Assembly (NCBI RefSeq): GCF_000743705.1
Contig: NZ_JQEZ01000001.1
Location: 142,711-178,068 of the forward strand
DNA: 35,358 nt
Direction of reading: 5' to 3'
Source: Ruegeria halocynthiae
GTDB taxonomy: Bacteria > Pseudomonadota > Alphaproteobacteria > Rhodobacterales > Rhodobacteraceae
Part shown: positions 1-8,207 of the stretch, one piece after another
How positions within the stretch are numbered: the stretch's first letter is position 1
Layout: each line of letters opens with the position of its first letter
Notes under the pieces: generated by a model
What the model was told of the DNA's origin: nothing
Databases searched by the model: none
The model's input: only the letters and a program-made list of their open reading frames with translations
Made by a program: the position numbers and the translations under genes

Positions 1-387
1 ACAAGAGAGTATCTCATTGGGCTTGGCGTTATCTTCTCATCTGATGGGAGGCGGCGGTGGCCGGATGATTTGAAGGCGCGGATTGTGGCTGAGACGCTGC
101 TGACGGGTGCGGCAGTGAATGATGTTGCTGCCAAATATGGCTTGAAGCCGAACCACGTCTCGTCGTGGCGGCGGATGGCCAAAGATGGTGATCTTGTTCT
201 TCCGGTTTTGGAGGAGGAAGCTGCGTTTGCGCCGCTGGTGGTTTTTGAGGAGCCGCCTGCTCTGGAAGTTATGCCTTCTACCCAGCCCATCGAGATCGCG
301 GCTGGAGACCTCTTGATCAAGCTGGATGGGGCCACTCCGGCGGTACGGATTGCTGAGATTGTCCGGGCGCTTGGGGTTGGGTCATGA
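1..387 (+). CDS. tnpA: IS66 accessory protein TnpA (partial at left edge)
   Basis: This is the small helix-turn-helix accessory protein of IS66 elements. The frame is open from base 1. Residues encoded from about base 52, RRRWPDDLKARIVAETLLTG, match the usual start region of the family, so the true start is probably upstream of the window; the TTG at 70 would cut into the conserved domain. Next comes the helix-turn-helix stretch VNDVAAKYGLKPNHVSSWRR. The stop overlaps the tnpB start in an ATGA arrangement at 384-387, which suggests translational coupling. In this family the protein supports transposition; it is not the catalytic transposase. Confidence 0.88.
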   Translation, partial: TREYLIGLGVIFSSDGRRRWPDDLKARIVAETLLTGAAVNDVAAKYGLKPNHVSSWRRMAKDGDLVLPVLEEEAAFAPLVVFEEPPALEVMPSTQPIEIAAGDLLIKLDGATPAVRIAEIVRALGVGS

Positions 388-737
388 TCTTCCCCTCGAA
401 CCGGGTGCGGATCCTGGTGGCGACCAATCCGGTGGATTTTAGAAAGGGCCATGACGGGTTGTCAGCGCTGGTGCAATCTGTTCTGCGCAAGGATCCTTTC
501 ACAGGCACTGTCTTTGTGTTCCGTTCCAAACGTGCTGACAGGCTCAAGCTGCTTTACTGGGATGGGACGGGCCTTGTGATGGCGTACAAGCGGCTGGAAG
601 ACACGAGTTTCACCTGGCCCGCCATTCGGGACGGTGCGATGGCGCTGAACCATGCCCAGTTTGAGGCGCTTTTTGCGGGGTTGGACTGGCGTAAGGTGAA
701 GGCTTTGGAAAGCCGCCCTCCGGCTGCGGCTGAGTGA
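384..737 (+). CDS. tnpB: IS66 Orf2 family protein TnpB
   Basis: This 117-aa protein belongs to the IS66 Orf2 family. It carries the hallmark text VDFRKGHDGLSALVQSVL near residues 17-34, then FVFRSKRADRLKLLYWDGTG. Its length is normal and the frame is intact. It begins by four-base overlap with tnpA and ends 55 bp before tnpC. The biochemical role of TnpB in IS66 transposition is not well defined; in studied elements it is needed together with TnpA and TnpC. Confidence 0.93.
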   Translation: MIFPSNRVRILVATNPVDFRKGHDGLSALVQSVLRKDPFTGTVFVFRSKRADRLKLLYWDGTGLVMAYKRLEDTSFTWPAIRDGAMALNHAQFEALFAGLDWRKVKALESRPPAAAE

Positions 738-792
738 ATCAGGGGCTTGTTTTGGCCGCGTCAAACCTGGGCTTTCGTGCTATGCGGAAGCC

Positions 793-2343
793 ATGTCCGA
801 CGCTGCCAAAGACCTTGATTTGAGCCTGCTGCCGCCCGAGTTCCGGGTGCTGTTCGAGGCGCAGGTCGCGGAACTCAAGGAGGTCAACAAACGGCTTGAG
901 CATCTGGTGGCGGAACTGAACCATGCGGTGCATGGCAAGAAGTCCGAGAAGCTGGATGAGGACGAACGCCAGCTCCTGTTCGAAGAACTCGAAGTTGCTG
1001 TCGCCTGTGTGCAGGAGCGCAAGGACACTCAGGTCACGGGCGAAGATGGGCCAAAACGCAAACAGGTGGCGCGCCGCAATCTGGGCACCCTGCCAGAGCA
1101 TCTGGAACGCATCGAGCAGATTGTCGAACCCGATAGCCTGACCTGCCCCTGCGGTTGCGGGGAGATGCACAAGATCGGCGAAGACCGATCCGAGCGGCTG
1201 GATATCGTGCCCGCCAAACTGCGCGTGATTGTCACCGTGCGTCCAAAATACGCCTGCCGCCATTGCACCGATGGCGTGACCCAGGCCCCGGTGCCAGCGC
1301 GCCTGATCGAAAGAGCGCTGCCAACAGAGGGCACCATCGCGCATGTGTTGGTGTCAAAATATGCCGATCACTGTCCGCTTTACAGGCAATCCCAAATCCT
1401 GGGTCGTACAGGCATCGACATTCACCGATCCACTCTGGCGGATTGGGTCGGCAAGGCAGCCTTCCATCTGGGCCCGGTCGTGGACCGGCTGGCCGAGCAC
1501 CTGAAGACCTCCACGAAGCTCTTCATGGACGAAACGACAGCCCCGATCCTCGACCCCGGCCGCAAGAAGACCAAAACCGGATACCTCTGGGCACTGGCGC
1601 GCGATGACCGGAATTGGGGCGGCGATGACCCGCCCGGCGTCGTGTACTTCTACGCCCCCGACCGGCGGGGCGAGAATGCGGAAAAGTTCCTCACAGGCTT
1701 CGACGGCATCCTGCAACTGGATGGCTACCCCGGATACAATCGTCTGACCCGCACCACGCGCAAGGGCGGCGAGCCCATCGTCGTGGCCCATTGCTGGGCG
1801 CACGCCCGCCGCAAGCTCAAGGAAATCCACGACCGCGACAAGTCCGAGATCGCCGCCGAAGGCCTGCGCCAGATCGCCGAAATCTATGCTATCGAAAAAG
1901 ACATCCGAGGCACATCCCCCGGCCAGCGTCTCTCGGCACGCAAGACCCGATCTGCGCCCCTGGTCGCGGTCTTCGGCGTCTGGCTGCAAACTCAACGCAT
2001 CCGCGTCTCGGCCAAGTCTCGCCTCGGCGAAAAACTGGCATATATCCACCGTCACTGGGATGGCCTGCAAACCTTCCTCAATGACGGGTGCGTCGAGATC
2101 GACAGCAACAATGTCGAGAATCTGATCCGCCCGATTGCCCTAAATCGCAAAAATGCACTATTTGCAGGCCATGACGAAGGTGGCAAAGCCTGGGGTCGCA
2201 TAGCCTCCCTGATCGAAACCGCCAAAATCAACGGTGTTGAGCCCTTCGCATATCTCAAGGCCACGCTCGAAGCCATCGCAACTGGTCACCCCAAAAACAA
2301 GATCGACGATCTGCTCCCGTGGAACTTCAAGCCGTCAAGCTGA
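793..2343 (+). CDS. tnpC: IS66 transposase TnpC
   Basis: This 516-aa DDE transposase is full length for the family. An N-terminal coiled-coil-like leader (about residues 15-60) is followed by the IS66 zinc-finger-like segment with CPCGCGEM and CRHC (about 116-157). The catalytic core follows, with candidate acidic residues D246 (KLFMDETT), D310 (LQLDGYPGY) and E442 (NNVENLIRP). The C-terminal IS66 domain ends in WNFKPSS. GGAAG lies just upstream of the ATG. The stop codon is 3 bp before the terminal repeat, as expected for an undamaged copy. Assigning the three acidic residues as the DDE triad is inference from motif context. Confidence 0.94.
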   Translation: MSDAAKDLDLSLLPPEFRVLFEAQVAELKEVNKRLEHLVAELNHAVHGKKSEKLDEDERQLLFEELEVAVACVQERKDTQVTGEDGPKRKQVARRNLGTLPEHLERIEQIVEPDSLTCPCGCGEMHKIGEDRSERLDIVPAKLRVIVTVRPKYACRHCTDGVTQAPVPARLIERALPTEGTIAHVLVSKYADHCPLYRQSQILGRTGIDIHRSTLADWVGKAAFHLGPVVDRLAEHLKTSTKLFMDETTAPILDPGRKKTKTGYLWALARDDRNWGGDDPPGVVYFYAPDRRGENAEKFLTGFDGILQLDGYPGYNRLTRTTRKGGEPIVVAHCWAHARRKLKEIHDRDKSEIAAEGLRQIAEIYAIEKDIRGTSPGQRLSARKTRSAPLVAVFGVWLQTQRIRVSAKSRLGEKLAYIHRHWDGLQTFLNDGCVEIDSNNVENLIRPIALNRKNALFAGHDEGGKAWGRIASLIETAKINGVEPFAYLKATLEAIATGHPKNKIDDLLPWNFKPSS

Positions 2344-2346
2344 ATA

Positions 2347-2372
2347 GCAGACGGTCTTCAGACGCCGCTTAC
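2347..2372. repeat. IS66 right terminal inverted repeat
   Basis: These 26 bp on the minus strand begin GTAAGCGGCGTCTGAAGACC, the classic IS66 terminus. The match marks the right end of the element. The partner repeat is outside the window. Confidence 0.85.
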
Positions 2373-2516
2373 CTTGATCGAAGCAGAAAATCACAATTTG
2401 AGCCTTTGTGATGCTGGCCGGACCGACGTCTATCCTGATCTGCCGACTTGAATGCATGGCTGCGAGACGCTGCAACGTCGAGAATTCAGGCCTATGCCAG
2501 CTAGGCTTCTTTCGGG

Positions 2517-3833
2517 TTATTGCGCAGCTTGTTCGATGAACTGATCAAGGGCTGCCCGACGCGAGGCCCTGTCACAGGCAAGGGCGGTCTGCCTGAACTC
2601 CGCACCATCCAGTAGGCCTTGGACATATCCTGCGACGGTATCGGCAGCGGTAATCAGTACGTTGTCGAGTGAGTGGATGTATTTGCTCGTCATCGAATTG
2701 GTGGAGTGGCCGACCAATGCTGCAACAGTGCTTTCAGTGAAACCGAGATCGTTGGCCAGGCTCGCAAAGCTGTGCCTCAGAACGTGAGCAGTGAAGTCTG
2801 GGATATCTGCGTCGCCGAAGATTCTGTTCCAATGGTTGGGAAAGCTGCCGAACACCTCCGCACCGCGTGTGCCCGGGAAGACGAAATCGCCGGGTGTTGT
2901 CTTTCGGCGCTCTTCAAGAATCTCGATTACCGCAAGGCCGATAGGCCGTACAGATGCACCTTCCTTGGAATCAGTCAAGCGGAGGCAACTATTTTCGAAA
3001 TCGACCTCACACCATCTTAGCTTGATGATCTCACTCCGACGGCAACCGGTCAGGGCCAGGAGGCGTGTGATTGCAACCGTCGGCGCAAACTCAATTATCT
3101 GTTCGGCCTTGGTGAGAATCTCTCCGAGTGTATTGTATTCCGAACTGCTCAATCGGCGGTCACGTACCCGGTCTTTCGGCTTTCGAATGCCGTGCGCGAC
3201 AATCTGTTCGATAACACCCATGCTTATCGCATAGGTAAGCATCGAGCCAACAAGACCGACACAGCGGCTCGCCGTACCGCGCCCACCGCGTAGGATCGAT
3301 TTGCCTCGCTTGTTGGCAGTCTTACGCACCGCCTTGGTTTTGCCCGAGACGATATCATTCATCATCGTGGTGACATTGGCCTTCGTCAGATCTTGGACGC
3401 GCCGTTTACCGATCAATGGGACGATGTGGCCGTTGATGCGACCGACATCTGTGTAGATCGTATCCGGCTTCTTGGGCCGCCCGCCCTTGCCGAGAATGAG
3501 ACCAGCATTCATCGCATCGATGTACTGAGCGGCGAGTTCTTCAATCGTGATGGCGTTACGCTGTATCAAGCGTTCTTCAGCTGGGTTCTCGCCCTGCGCG
3601 ATCTTGCCCAGTTGAACCCTAGCTTCCTTCCGCGCTGTGTCCGGGGTCCAGATACCATGAAGACCGATGCTGTAGCGTCGCGATCGACCGGCAGCCCGGT
3701 ATTGGAGAACGTAGCTGCGTTTTCCAGATTTGAAGACGCGCAGTCCGAAGCCGGGCAGTTCGTCGTCCCAGATGACGTAGTCTTTTTCTCGGAGTTCGGC
3801 CGCGTCGACGACGCGCTTGGTGAGTTTTGGCAT
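2517..3833 (-). CDS. P4-type tyrosine integrase (DUF4102 arm domain)
   Basis: This 438-aa site-specific recombinase starts at the ATG at 3833; a GTG at 3845 would add four residues but has no spaced ribosome site. The N-terminal arm-binding domain (about 1-90) shows WDDELPGFGLRVFKSGKRSY, typical of DUF4102 integrases. The catalytic domain carries R265 (TGCRRSEI), H350 and R353 (HVLRHSF), H376 (LVGH) and the nucleophile Y385 (SKYIH). All catalytic residues are present, so it is likely functional. Integrases of this class insert at tRNA 3' ends, which fits the tRNA-Arg fragment close upstream of its start. It is transcribed away from that fragment, into the element. Confidence 0.93.
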   Translation of the reverse strand: MPKLTKRVVDAAELREKDYVIWDDELPGFGLRVFKSGKRSYVLQYRAAGRSRRYSIGLHGIWTPDTARKEARVQLGKIAQGENPAEERLIQRNAITIEELAAQYIDAMNAGLILGKGGRPKKPDTIYTDVGRINGHIVPLIGKRRVQDLTKANVTTMMNDIVSGKTKAVRKTANKRGKSILRGGRGTASRCVGLVGSMLTYAISMGVIEQIVAHGIRKPKDRVRDRRLSSSEYNTLGEILTKAEQIIEFAPTVAITRLLALTGCRRSEIIKLRWCEVDFENSCLRLTDSKEGASVRPIGLAVIEILEERRKTTPGDFVFPGTRGAEVFGSFPNHWNRIFGDADIPDFTAHVLRHSFASLANDLGFTESTVAALVGHSTNSMTSKYIHSLDNVLITAADTVAGYVQGLLDGAEFRQTALACDRASRRAALDQFIEQAAQ

Positions 3834-4000
3834 GAGAAGTCGCACCTTTCCGGCCGGTCCCGCGTAAGCAGTAGGGCGGAAATCGCGACCTGTGTTCGGA
3901 TAGAAACTTCGGTGGAGCGCTTCAGAAAAACAATGTCTTTCAACGCTCTATCGAAAAAAGACGTGCTCTATCGCATGTTTCGGAAAGGTGTTATTAGATC

Positions 4001-4045
4001 CTCCGAAGGCAGAGGCCAGAGGTTCGAATCCTCTCAGGTGCGCCA
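4001..4045 (+). other. tRNA-Arg(CCG) 3' fragment, probable attachment site
   Basis: The sequence reads as the 3' part of a tRNA: anticodon loop CTCCGAA (anticodon CCG), 3' anticodon stem GGCAG, variable loop, T arm AGAGG-TTCGAAT-CCTCT, acceptor strand CAGGTGC, discriminator G and CCA. The 5' anticodon stem should be CTGCC, but the five bases before the loop are AGATC, and no GCACCTG acceptor 5' strand lies nearby. About 32 nt of the 5' half are therefore missing. This is what a displaced attachment-site copy looks like after integration into a tRNA gene. The amino acid assignment rests on the CCG anticodon. Confidence 0.75.
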
Positions 4046-4253
4046 TATTTTCTGAATTTTTGTTCTAAGATTGTCGCCTAGATTTCTTGAATCTGACAGC
4101 GACCACGCACCAAGACACCGGTTTAACCTGGTGCATGATTGCATTCATAGAAAACCAAGAGAAAGATGCCAGAAACGCAATGTTTGGCGGCACTACTGAA
4201 TCGCAGGCACCCTAAGTGATGCCCTGCCAGAGTGTTTGGTAGAAATCGGGGGC
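4046..4253. other. intergenic chromosome flank, no gene seen
   Basis: This stretch lies between the attachment scar and the convergent end of the DUF882 gene. A T-rich run just after the tRNA fragment (TATTTTCTGAATTTTTG) could be the remnant tRNA terminator. GCACCA and TGGTGC near 4105-4132 form a weak inverted repeat. I find no supported open frame. Confidence 0.5.
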
Positions 4254-4823
4254 TTAACCGCCCCACGAACGGACGACGCCGCAATCCATATGCACGAAGT
4301 TTGAGCCGGAATATTTGCCAACACCACCGGCACGGCAAGACATGGCTGCCTTGGCCATTTGGGAAACCGACCGCGAAGACAGTCGCAGGTCAGCGGCTTG
4401 CCCCTTCATATGCAGTGAGTTCTTGGCCACGCGACGTGACCGGGACCGCAGCATTGCGTTGGTTTTCGGGGATCGATAGCCGGACAACAGCATATAAGGC
4501 TCGTTGACATCGAGAAGGTTATGAGAGGCCGCCATGATATCAATCGTGCGCAGATCAACGGACTTAACCTGATCGGTCCGCCAGTCGCGCATGAAATGGT
4601 TCACTTCTTTCACGGCATCTTTGATGTATTTGCCATCGACCCAATAGATCATATCAATCCGCTCACCCGTGCGGCCGGAATACATGCGGATGCGACGGAT
4701 ATCACCGCCACCGCGAAGGAACCCTGCTGCGTTGGAAAAAGTGGGTGCCGCTACGACTGCCGTAGCTGCGAATGCGCCCAATAGGGCACGCCGGGTCAAG
4801 CCCGAGGAACTGCTCATGGTCAT
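4254..4823 (-). CDS. DUF882 / MepK-like murein endopeptidase, Tat-exported
   Basis: This 189-aa protein of the DUF882 (peptidase M15-like) family is related to E. coli MepK/YcbK, which cleaves 3-3 peptidoglycan cross-links. The N-terminus has a twin-arginine signal (TRRALLGAFAAT, residues 10-21) and a likely cleavage after the alanines near 33. The zinc-site motifs are complete: H138 and D145 in SLHMKGQAADL, then H178 and D180 in FVHMDCG. GYRSPKTNAMLR is a further family hallmark. I chose the ATG at 4823; the ATG at 4817 is equally possible. The gene is divergent from an L,D-transpeptidase, the enzyme class that makes the bond MepK cuts. Substrate is inferred from family and context. Confidence 0.85.
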   Translation of the reverse strand: MTMSSSSGLTRRALLGAFAATAVVAAPTFSNAAGFLRGGGDIRRIRMYSGRTGERIDMIYWVDGKYIKDAVKEVNHFMRDWRTDQVKSVDLRTIDIMAASHNLLDVNEPYMLLSGYRSPKTNAMLRSRSRRVAKNSLHMKGQAADLRLSSRSVSQMAKAAMSCRAGGVGKYSGSNFVHMDCGVVRSWGG

Positions 4824-5177
4824 TTTAGTTTCGTCCCGTACTGTTCCTGCCTGCACACGATGTTACGCGCGCGTTCTTAATATTTTCCCATCCCAGATGC
4901 GGGATTTATGGCACAGTCGGAATTCACAGCCAAGAAGTCTTTCATAATCACCTTTTCAAGGGGGAAATTTCGGCAATTTTTTGCGCAGATGATGCAAATC
5001 GGTATACTGTTTAGGCAATTGGCCGCCAGCCAGAGACTGCCGATGCAAACAAGCATCACGCGCAGACAGATGCAGCGGATTGAAGCATTTGTGAATAGAC
5101 AATTTACCCGGCGCGAAACCATAGTTGGTCGGCGCAATCCCAAGCGACATAAAATACTGAATAATCAAGGCCATCCC
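4824..5177. promoter_or_regulatory. divergent intergenic region with a candidate plus-strand promoter
   Basis: This 354-bp gap separates the divergent murein genes and must hold both promoters. On the plus strand, TTGGTC (5125-5130) and CATAAA (5148-5153) are 17 bp apart, which would start transcription near 5160, about 18 nt before the transpeptidase ATG. The boxes are weak matches to the consensus. I see no convincing minus-strand boxes and no additional gene. Confidence 0.35.
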
Positions 5178-6782
5178 ATGCTTTCTGTTTTTCGAACGCG
5201 TACGAGTTTCCTTTTCACCGCATGTTTTCTTGCATCGGCGGCTGCAGCCACTGCCGAAACGCAGCCCGCGACTGCGTTTCAGATGGCCGTAGCCGAATTC
5301 GCCCCGTCCGGATCGGACATTGCGGAATACTATCGGGCAAACGGGTTTGTTCCAATTTGGGTGGGCCAGACCCCTGAACATGCGGTTCGACGCGAAAGAT
5401 TGATCCGGGCCTTGTCGACGACCGACTTGCACGGGTTGCCGGTTGGATCCTACAGCGTTCAGGATCTTTTGGAGATGGCGCAAGAGGCCCGCTCGATGCG
5501 CGATCTGGGTGCGGTCGAGATCGCATTTAGCCGTGCCTTTGCCGAATATGCCAACAAGCTGCAATCCGGTGCGCTGCGTCCTGCGACAATAGACGAGGGC
5601 CTTGTTCGCAAGGTCGAACGTGTGTCGACACAGGATCACCTGAAGGGGGTGACCTCGGCGGAAAACGGCGCGTATTTCGACGCGCTTGCGCCGCAGTCAA
5701 CACAGTACCGCGCGTTGATGAAGCAAAAGATTGCCCTGGAGCATCTGGTGCGACAGGGCGGTTGGGGGCCTGCGGTTCCGGTGTCAAAACTGGAATATGG
5801 TGACACTGGCCCGAATGTAATCAAGCTGCGTAACCGGTTGGTTTCGATGGGGTATCTGAAACCGACTGCAAGCCCCGCGTTTGACGATGCACTGCTGGCT
5901 GCCGTGCAGGAATTTCAATCCGACCACGGCCTGGCACCGGACGGCGTTGCCGGGCAGGGCACGATCACCGAACTGAACCGCAGCGCCATTGACCGTCTAA
6001 AAGCCGTCCATGTCGCACTGGAGCGTGAACGCTGGCTGCCGCGCGAACGTGGTGAACGGCATATCCTGGTGAATCAGGCCGATTTTTCCGCAAAGATCGT
6101 TGATGATGGGCTGGTGACCTTTGAAACACGCGCCGTAATCGGAAAAAACACACATGACCGCCGCAGCCCCGAGTTTTCGGACAAGATGGAGCATATGGTC
6201 ATCAATCCCAGCTGGTATGTCCCGCGCTCGATCATCACCAAGGAATATCTGCCGAAACTGCAATCAAACCCGAATGCCGTGGGTCATATCGAAATCACGG
6301 ACCGCAGGGGCCGTCAGGTCAATCGGGGTGCCGTTGATTTCACCCAGTTCACCGCGCGGACTTTCCCGTTTGCGATGCGACAGCCGCCAAGCAAAAGCAA
6401 CGCATTGGGGCTGGTGAAGTTCATGTTCCCCAACAAGTACAATATCTATCTGCATGATACGCCTCAGAAAAGCCTGTTCGCGCGTGAGGTGCGGGCGTTC
6501 TCGCATGGGTGTATCCGACTGGCGCAGCCCTTCGATTTTGCCTATGCGCTTTTGGCCAAGCAGGAAGAAGATCCAAAGACGTTCTTCCACCGCGTTCTGG
6601 CCAGCGGCAAAGAAACCACTGTTCAGTTGAAAGAGCATGTCCCCGTACACCTGATCTATCGCACCGCCTATATCGGCACCAAAGGGCAGGTCCAGTATCG
6701 CCGGGATGTGTACGACCGGGATCGCAAAATCTGGGAGGCTCTGCAGAAAGCAGGGGTGGCCCTGCCGGACGTTCAGGGGTAA
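5178..6782 (+). CDS. L,D-transpeptidase, YcbB/LdtD type
   Basis: This 534-aa periplasmic enzyme should form 3-3 cross-links between peptidoglycan stems. The start is the ATG at 5178, preceded by AAGG and followed by a signal peptide (MLSVFRTRTSFLFTACFLAS). The open frame upstream is not signal-like and was excluded. Domain order is that of YcbB: N-terminal scaffold (about 35-190), peptidoglycan-binding domain (about 204-270, YGDTGPNVIKLRNRL), then a YkuD catalytic domain with SHGCIRL, where H443 and C445 are the catalytic pair. Length is close to the family norm. lpxD follows after 35 bp on the same strand, so the genes may be cotranscribed. Confidence 0.93.
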   Translation: MLSVFRTRTSFLFTACFLASAAAATAETQPATAFQMAVAEFAPSGSDIAEYYRANGFVPIWVGQTPEHAVRRERLIRALSTTDLHGLPVGSYSVQDLLEMAQEARSMRDLGAVEIAFSRAFAEYANKLQSGALRPATIDEGLVRKVERVSTQDHLKGVTSAENGAYFDALAPQSTQYRALMKQKIALEHLVRQGGWGPAVPVSKLEYGDTGPNVIKLRNRLVSMGYLKPTASPAFDDALLAAVQEFQSDHGLAPDGVAGQGTITELNRSAIDRLKAVHVALERERWLPRERGERHILVNQADFSAKIVDDGLVTFETRAVIGKNTHDRRSPEFSDKMEHMVINPSWYVPRSIITKEYLPKLQSNPNAVGHIEITDRRGRQVNRGAVDFTQFTARTFPFAMRQPPSKSNALGLVKFMFPNKYNIYLHDTPQKSLFAREVRAFSHGCIRLAQPFDFAYALLAKQEEDPKTFFHRVLASGKETTVQLKEHVPVHLIYRTAYIGTKGQVQYRRDVYDRDRKIWEALQKAGVALPDVQG

Positions 6783-6817
6783 TCACCGGGGCAGGTCTTA
6801 ATACTGGAAAGCCCGAC

Positions 6818-7909
6818 ATGCAGTATACCATTCAGCAAATCGCAGACGCCCTGGGTGCAGAAAGCCAGGGTGAAACCGGCTTGATCATAGAAGGGGCCGC
6901 AGAACCTTCGGACGCGGGGCCTGCGGAATTGGCTATGGCAATGTCCCCCAAATACGCAGAGGCGCTGAGCGGTGGCTCGGCTCGGGCGGCGGTACTGTGG
7001 GTAGATGCTGATTGGAAGGCGCTGGGACTGGACGCCGCGATTTTTGTGCCGCGTCCCCGTATGGCGATGGCCGGCATCACAGAGATGCTGGACCGTGGTC
7101 AGGGGGTTGAGGCCGGAATTCACCCATCCGCGGTGGTCGACCCAAGCGCTGTTCTGGCCGAAGATGTGGCCATTGGCCCGCTGACAGTAATTGGTGCCCG
7201 CGCTCGCATCGGCAAAGGCGCGGTCATCGGCGCGCATTGTGTAATCGGAATGGATGCGGTGCTTGGTGAAGACGCCACGCTGCGCGAGATGGTCAGCATT
7301 GGCGCACGGGCGCAGATTGGCGATCGGTTTATCGCGCAGCCGGGTGCCCGGATCGGCGGAGACGGGTTCAGCTTTGTAACGCCCGAGGTGTCGGACGTGG
7401 AAAATGTTCGCAAAACAATGGGCGACAAAGGCGAGGCGCGGGCGCAAAGCTGGCTGCGTATTCACTCGCTGGGCGCGGTCGAGATCGGAGATGATGTCGA
7501 GATCGGTTCGAACTGCACCATCGACAACGGTACGATCCGCAACACCTGTATCGGCAACGGATCAAAACTGGATAATCTGGTACATGTTGGTCACAACACC
7601 CGCGTGGGGCAGGATTGCCTGCTGTGTGGCCAGACCGGCGTTTCCGGATCGGTTGAGATCGGGAACAACGTCGTTCTGGGTGGGCAGACGGGTGTGGTGG
7701 ATAACATCTTCATCGGCGACGGTGTTATCTCGGGCGGGGGGACAAAAATCCTGTCGAACGTGCCTGCCGGGCGCGTGATGATGGGGTATCCCGGCATCAA
7801 AATGGAAACCCATACGGATGTCTACAAGGCCCAGCGCCGGTTGCCGCGCATGGCGCGTGACGTAGAGGCGTTGAAAAAGGCTGTTTTCAAACAGCCATCA
7901 AGCGATTAA
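6818..7909 (+). CDS. lpxD: LpxD-type UDP-3-O-acylglucosamine N-acyltransferase
   Basis: This 363-aa protein matches LpxD, which transfers a 3-hydroxyacyl chain from acyl-ACP to the amino group of UDP-3-O-acylglucosamine in lipid A synthesis. The start is the ATG at 6818 with GGAAA upstream; the longer open frame overlaps the transpeptidase and is not used. The N-terminal uridine-binding domain (about 1-100) is followed by a left-handed beta-helix of hexapeptide repeats (VAIGPLTVIG, KGAVIGAHCVIG). The catalytic histidine is probably H259 in VGHNTRVG. The C-terminal helix is present (MARDVEALKKAV). It lies next to an ACP and a ketoacyl synthase and not the usual fabZ/lpxA/bamA genes, so it could be a second copy with a specialised substrate. 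Confidence 0.85.
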   Translation: MQYTIQQIADALGAESQGETGLIIEGAAEPSDAGPAELAMAMSPKYAEALSGGSARAAVLWVDADWKALGLDAAIFVPRPRMAMAGITEMLDRGQGVEAGIHPSAVVDPSAVLAEDVAIGPLTVIGARARIGKGAVIGAHCVIGMDAVLGEDATLREMVSIGARAQIGDRFIAQPGARIGGDGFSFVTPEVSDVENVRKTMGDKGEARAQSWLRIHSLGAVEIGDDVEIGSNCTIDNGTIRNTCIGNGSKLDNLVHVGHNTRVGQDCLLCGQTGVSGSVEIGNNVVLGGQTGVVDNIFIGDGVISGGGTKILSNVPAGRVMMGYPGIKMETHTDVYKAQRRLPRMARDVEALKKAVFKQPSSD

Positions 7910-7941
7910 ATCACCCTCAACGTGATAATCAGAGGATCGAC

Positions 7942-8199
7942 ATGAGCATCACCGACCGCGTCATCGCCATCATCGCCGAACAGGCCGTGTTGGAGCCTTC
8001 GGATGTGACGCCCGAAAGTACGCTCGAGGATCTGGGAATCGACAGCCTGGGACTGGTCGAGAGCATCTTTGCCATCGAGGAAGAGTTCGACATCTCAATC
8101 CCGTTCAATGCCAATGAACCGACGGCTAGCGATTTTGATATTTCAAACGTGGCCGCCATCATCGCCGGGATTGAAAAGCTCGTGTCGGAAAAGGTCTGA
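7942..8199 (+). CDS. acyl carrier protein
   Basis: This small acidic 85-aa protein has the acyl carrier helix-II motif LGIDSLGLVESIFAIEEEF. S35 in DSL is the expected 4'-phosphopantetheine attachment site. A good ribosome site (AGAGGA) precedes the ATG. It lies 32 bp after lpxD and 8 bp before a beta-ketoacyl-ACP synthase, so all three are probably one unit. This is not the standard fabD-fabG-acpP-fabF setting, which suggests a dedicated carrier, perhaps for a lipid A or other envelope acyl chain. That role is inference. Confidence 0.9.
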   Translation: MSITDRVIAIIAEQAVLEPSDVTPESTLEDLGIDSLGLVESIFAIEEEFDISIPFNANEPTASDFDISNVAAIIAGIEKLVSEKV

Positions 8200-8207
8200 A
8201 AACGAGC

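Larger units (their letters stand above)
1..2372 (+). mobile_element. IS66-family insertion sequence, left end outside window
   Basis: The standard three-gene IS66 order is present (tnpA, tnpB, tnpC), all on the plus strand. It ends in a 26-bp right terminal inverted repeat at 2347-2372 that, read inward, begins GTAAGCGGCGTCTGAAGACC, as in typical IS66 ends. The first gene is already open at base 1, so the left repeat lies outside the window and the 8-bp target duplication usual for this family cannot be checked; 2373-2380 would be the right copy. All three frames are intact, so the element looks recent and possibly active. It sits inside the integrated element that ends at 4045. Confidence 0.9.
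1..4045. mobile_element. right end of an integrated element (integrase plus attachment scar)
   Basis: A tyrosine integrase at 2517-3833 lies 167 bp from a truncated tRNA 3' end at 4001-4045. The tRNA fragment reads rightward and its missing 5' half is replaced by foreign sequence on the left. The element therefore extends leftward beyond the window, and 4046 onward is the original chromosome. The only cargo visible here is the IS66 copy. The 2373-2516 stretch between IS66 and the integrase has no gene I can support. Element size and the far boundary are unknown. Confidence 0.65.

Noticed and set aside
739..2070. Minus-strand frames of about 200-240 aa inside the IS66 transposase
   Set aside because: They overlap a full-length TnpC with catalytic residues and show no independent features.
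3393..4055. 220-aa plus-strand frame spanning the integrase start and the tRNA fragment
   Set aside because: It is antisense to the integrase for most of its length and crosses the attachment site; no domain is recognisable.
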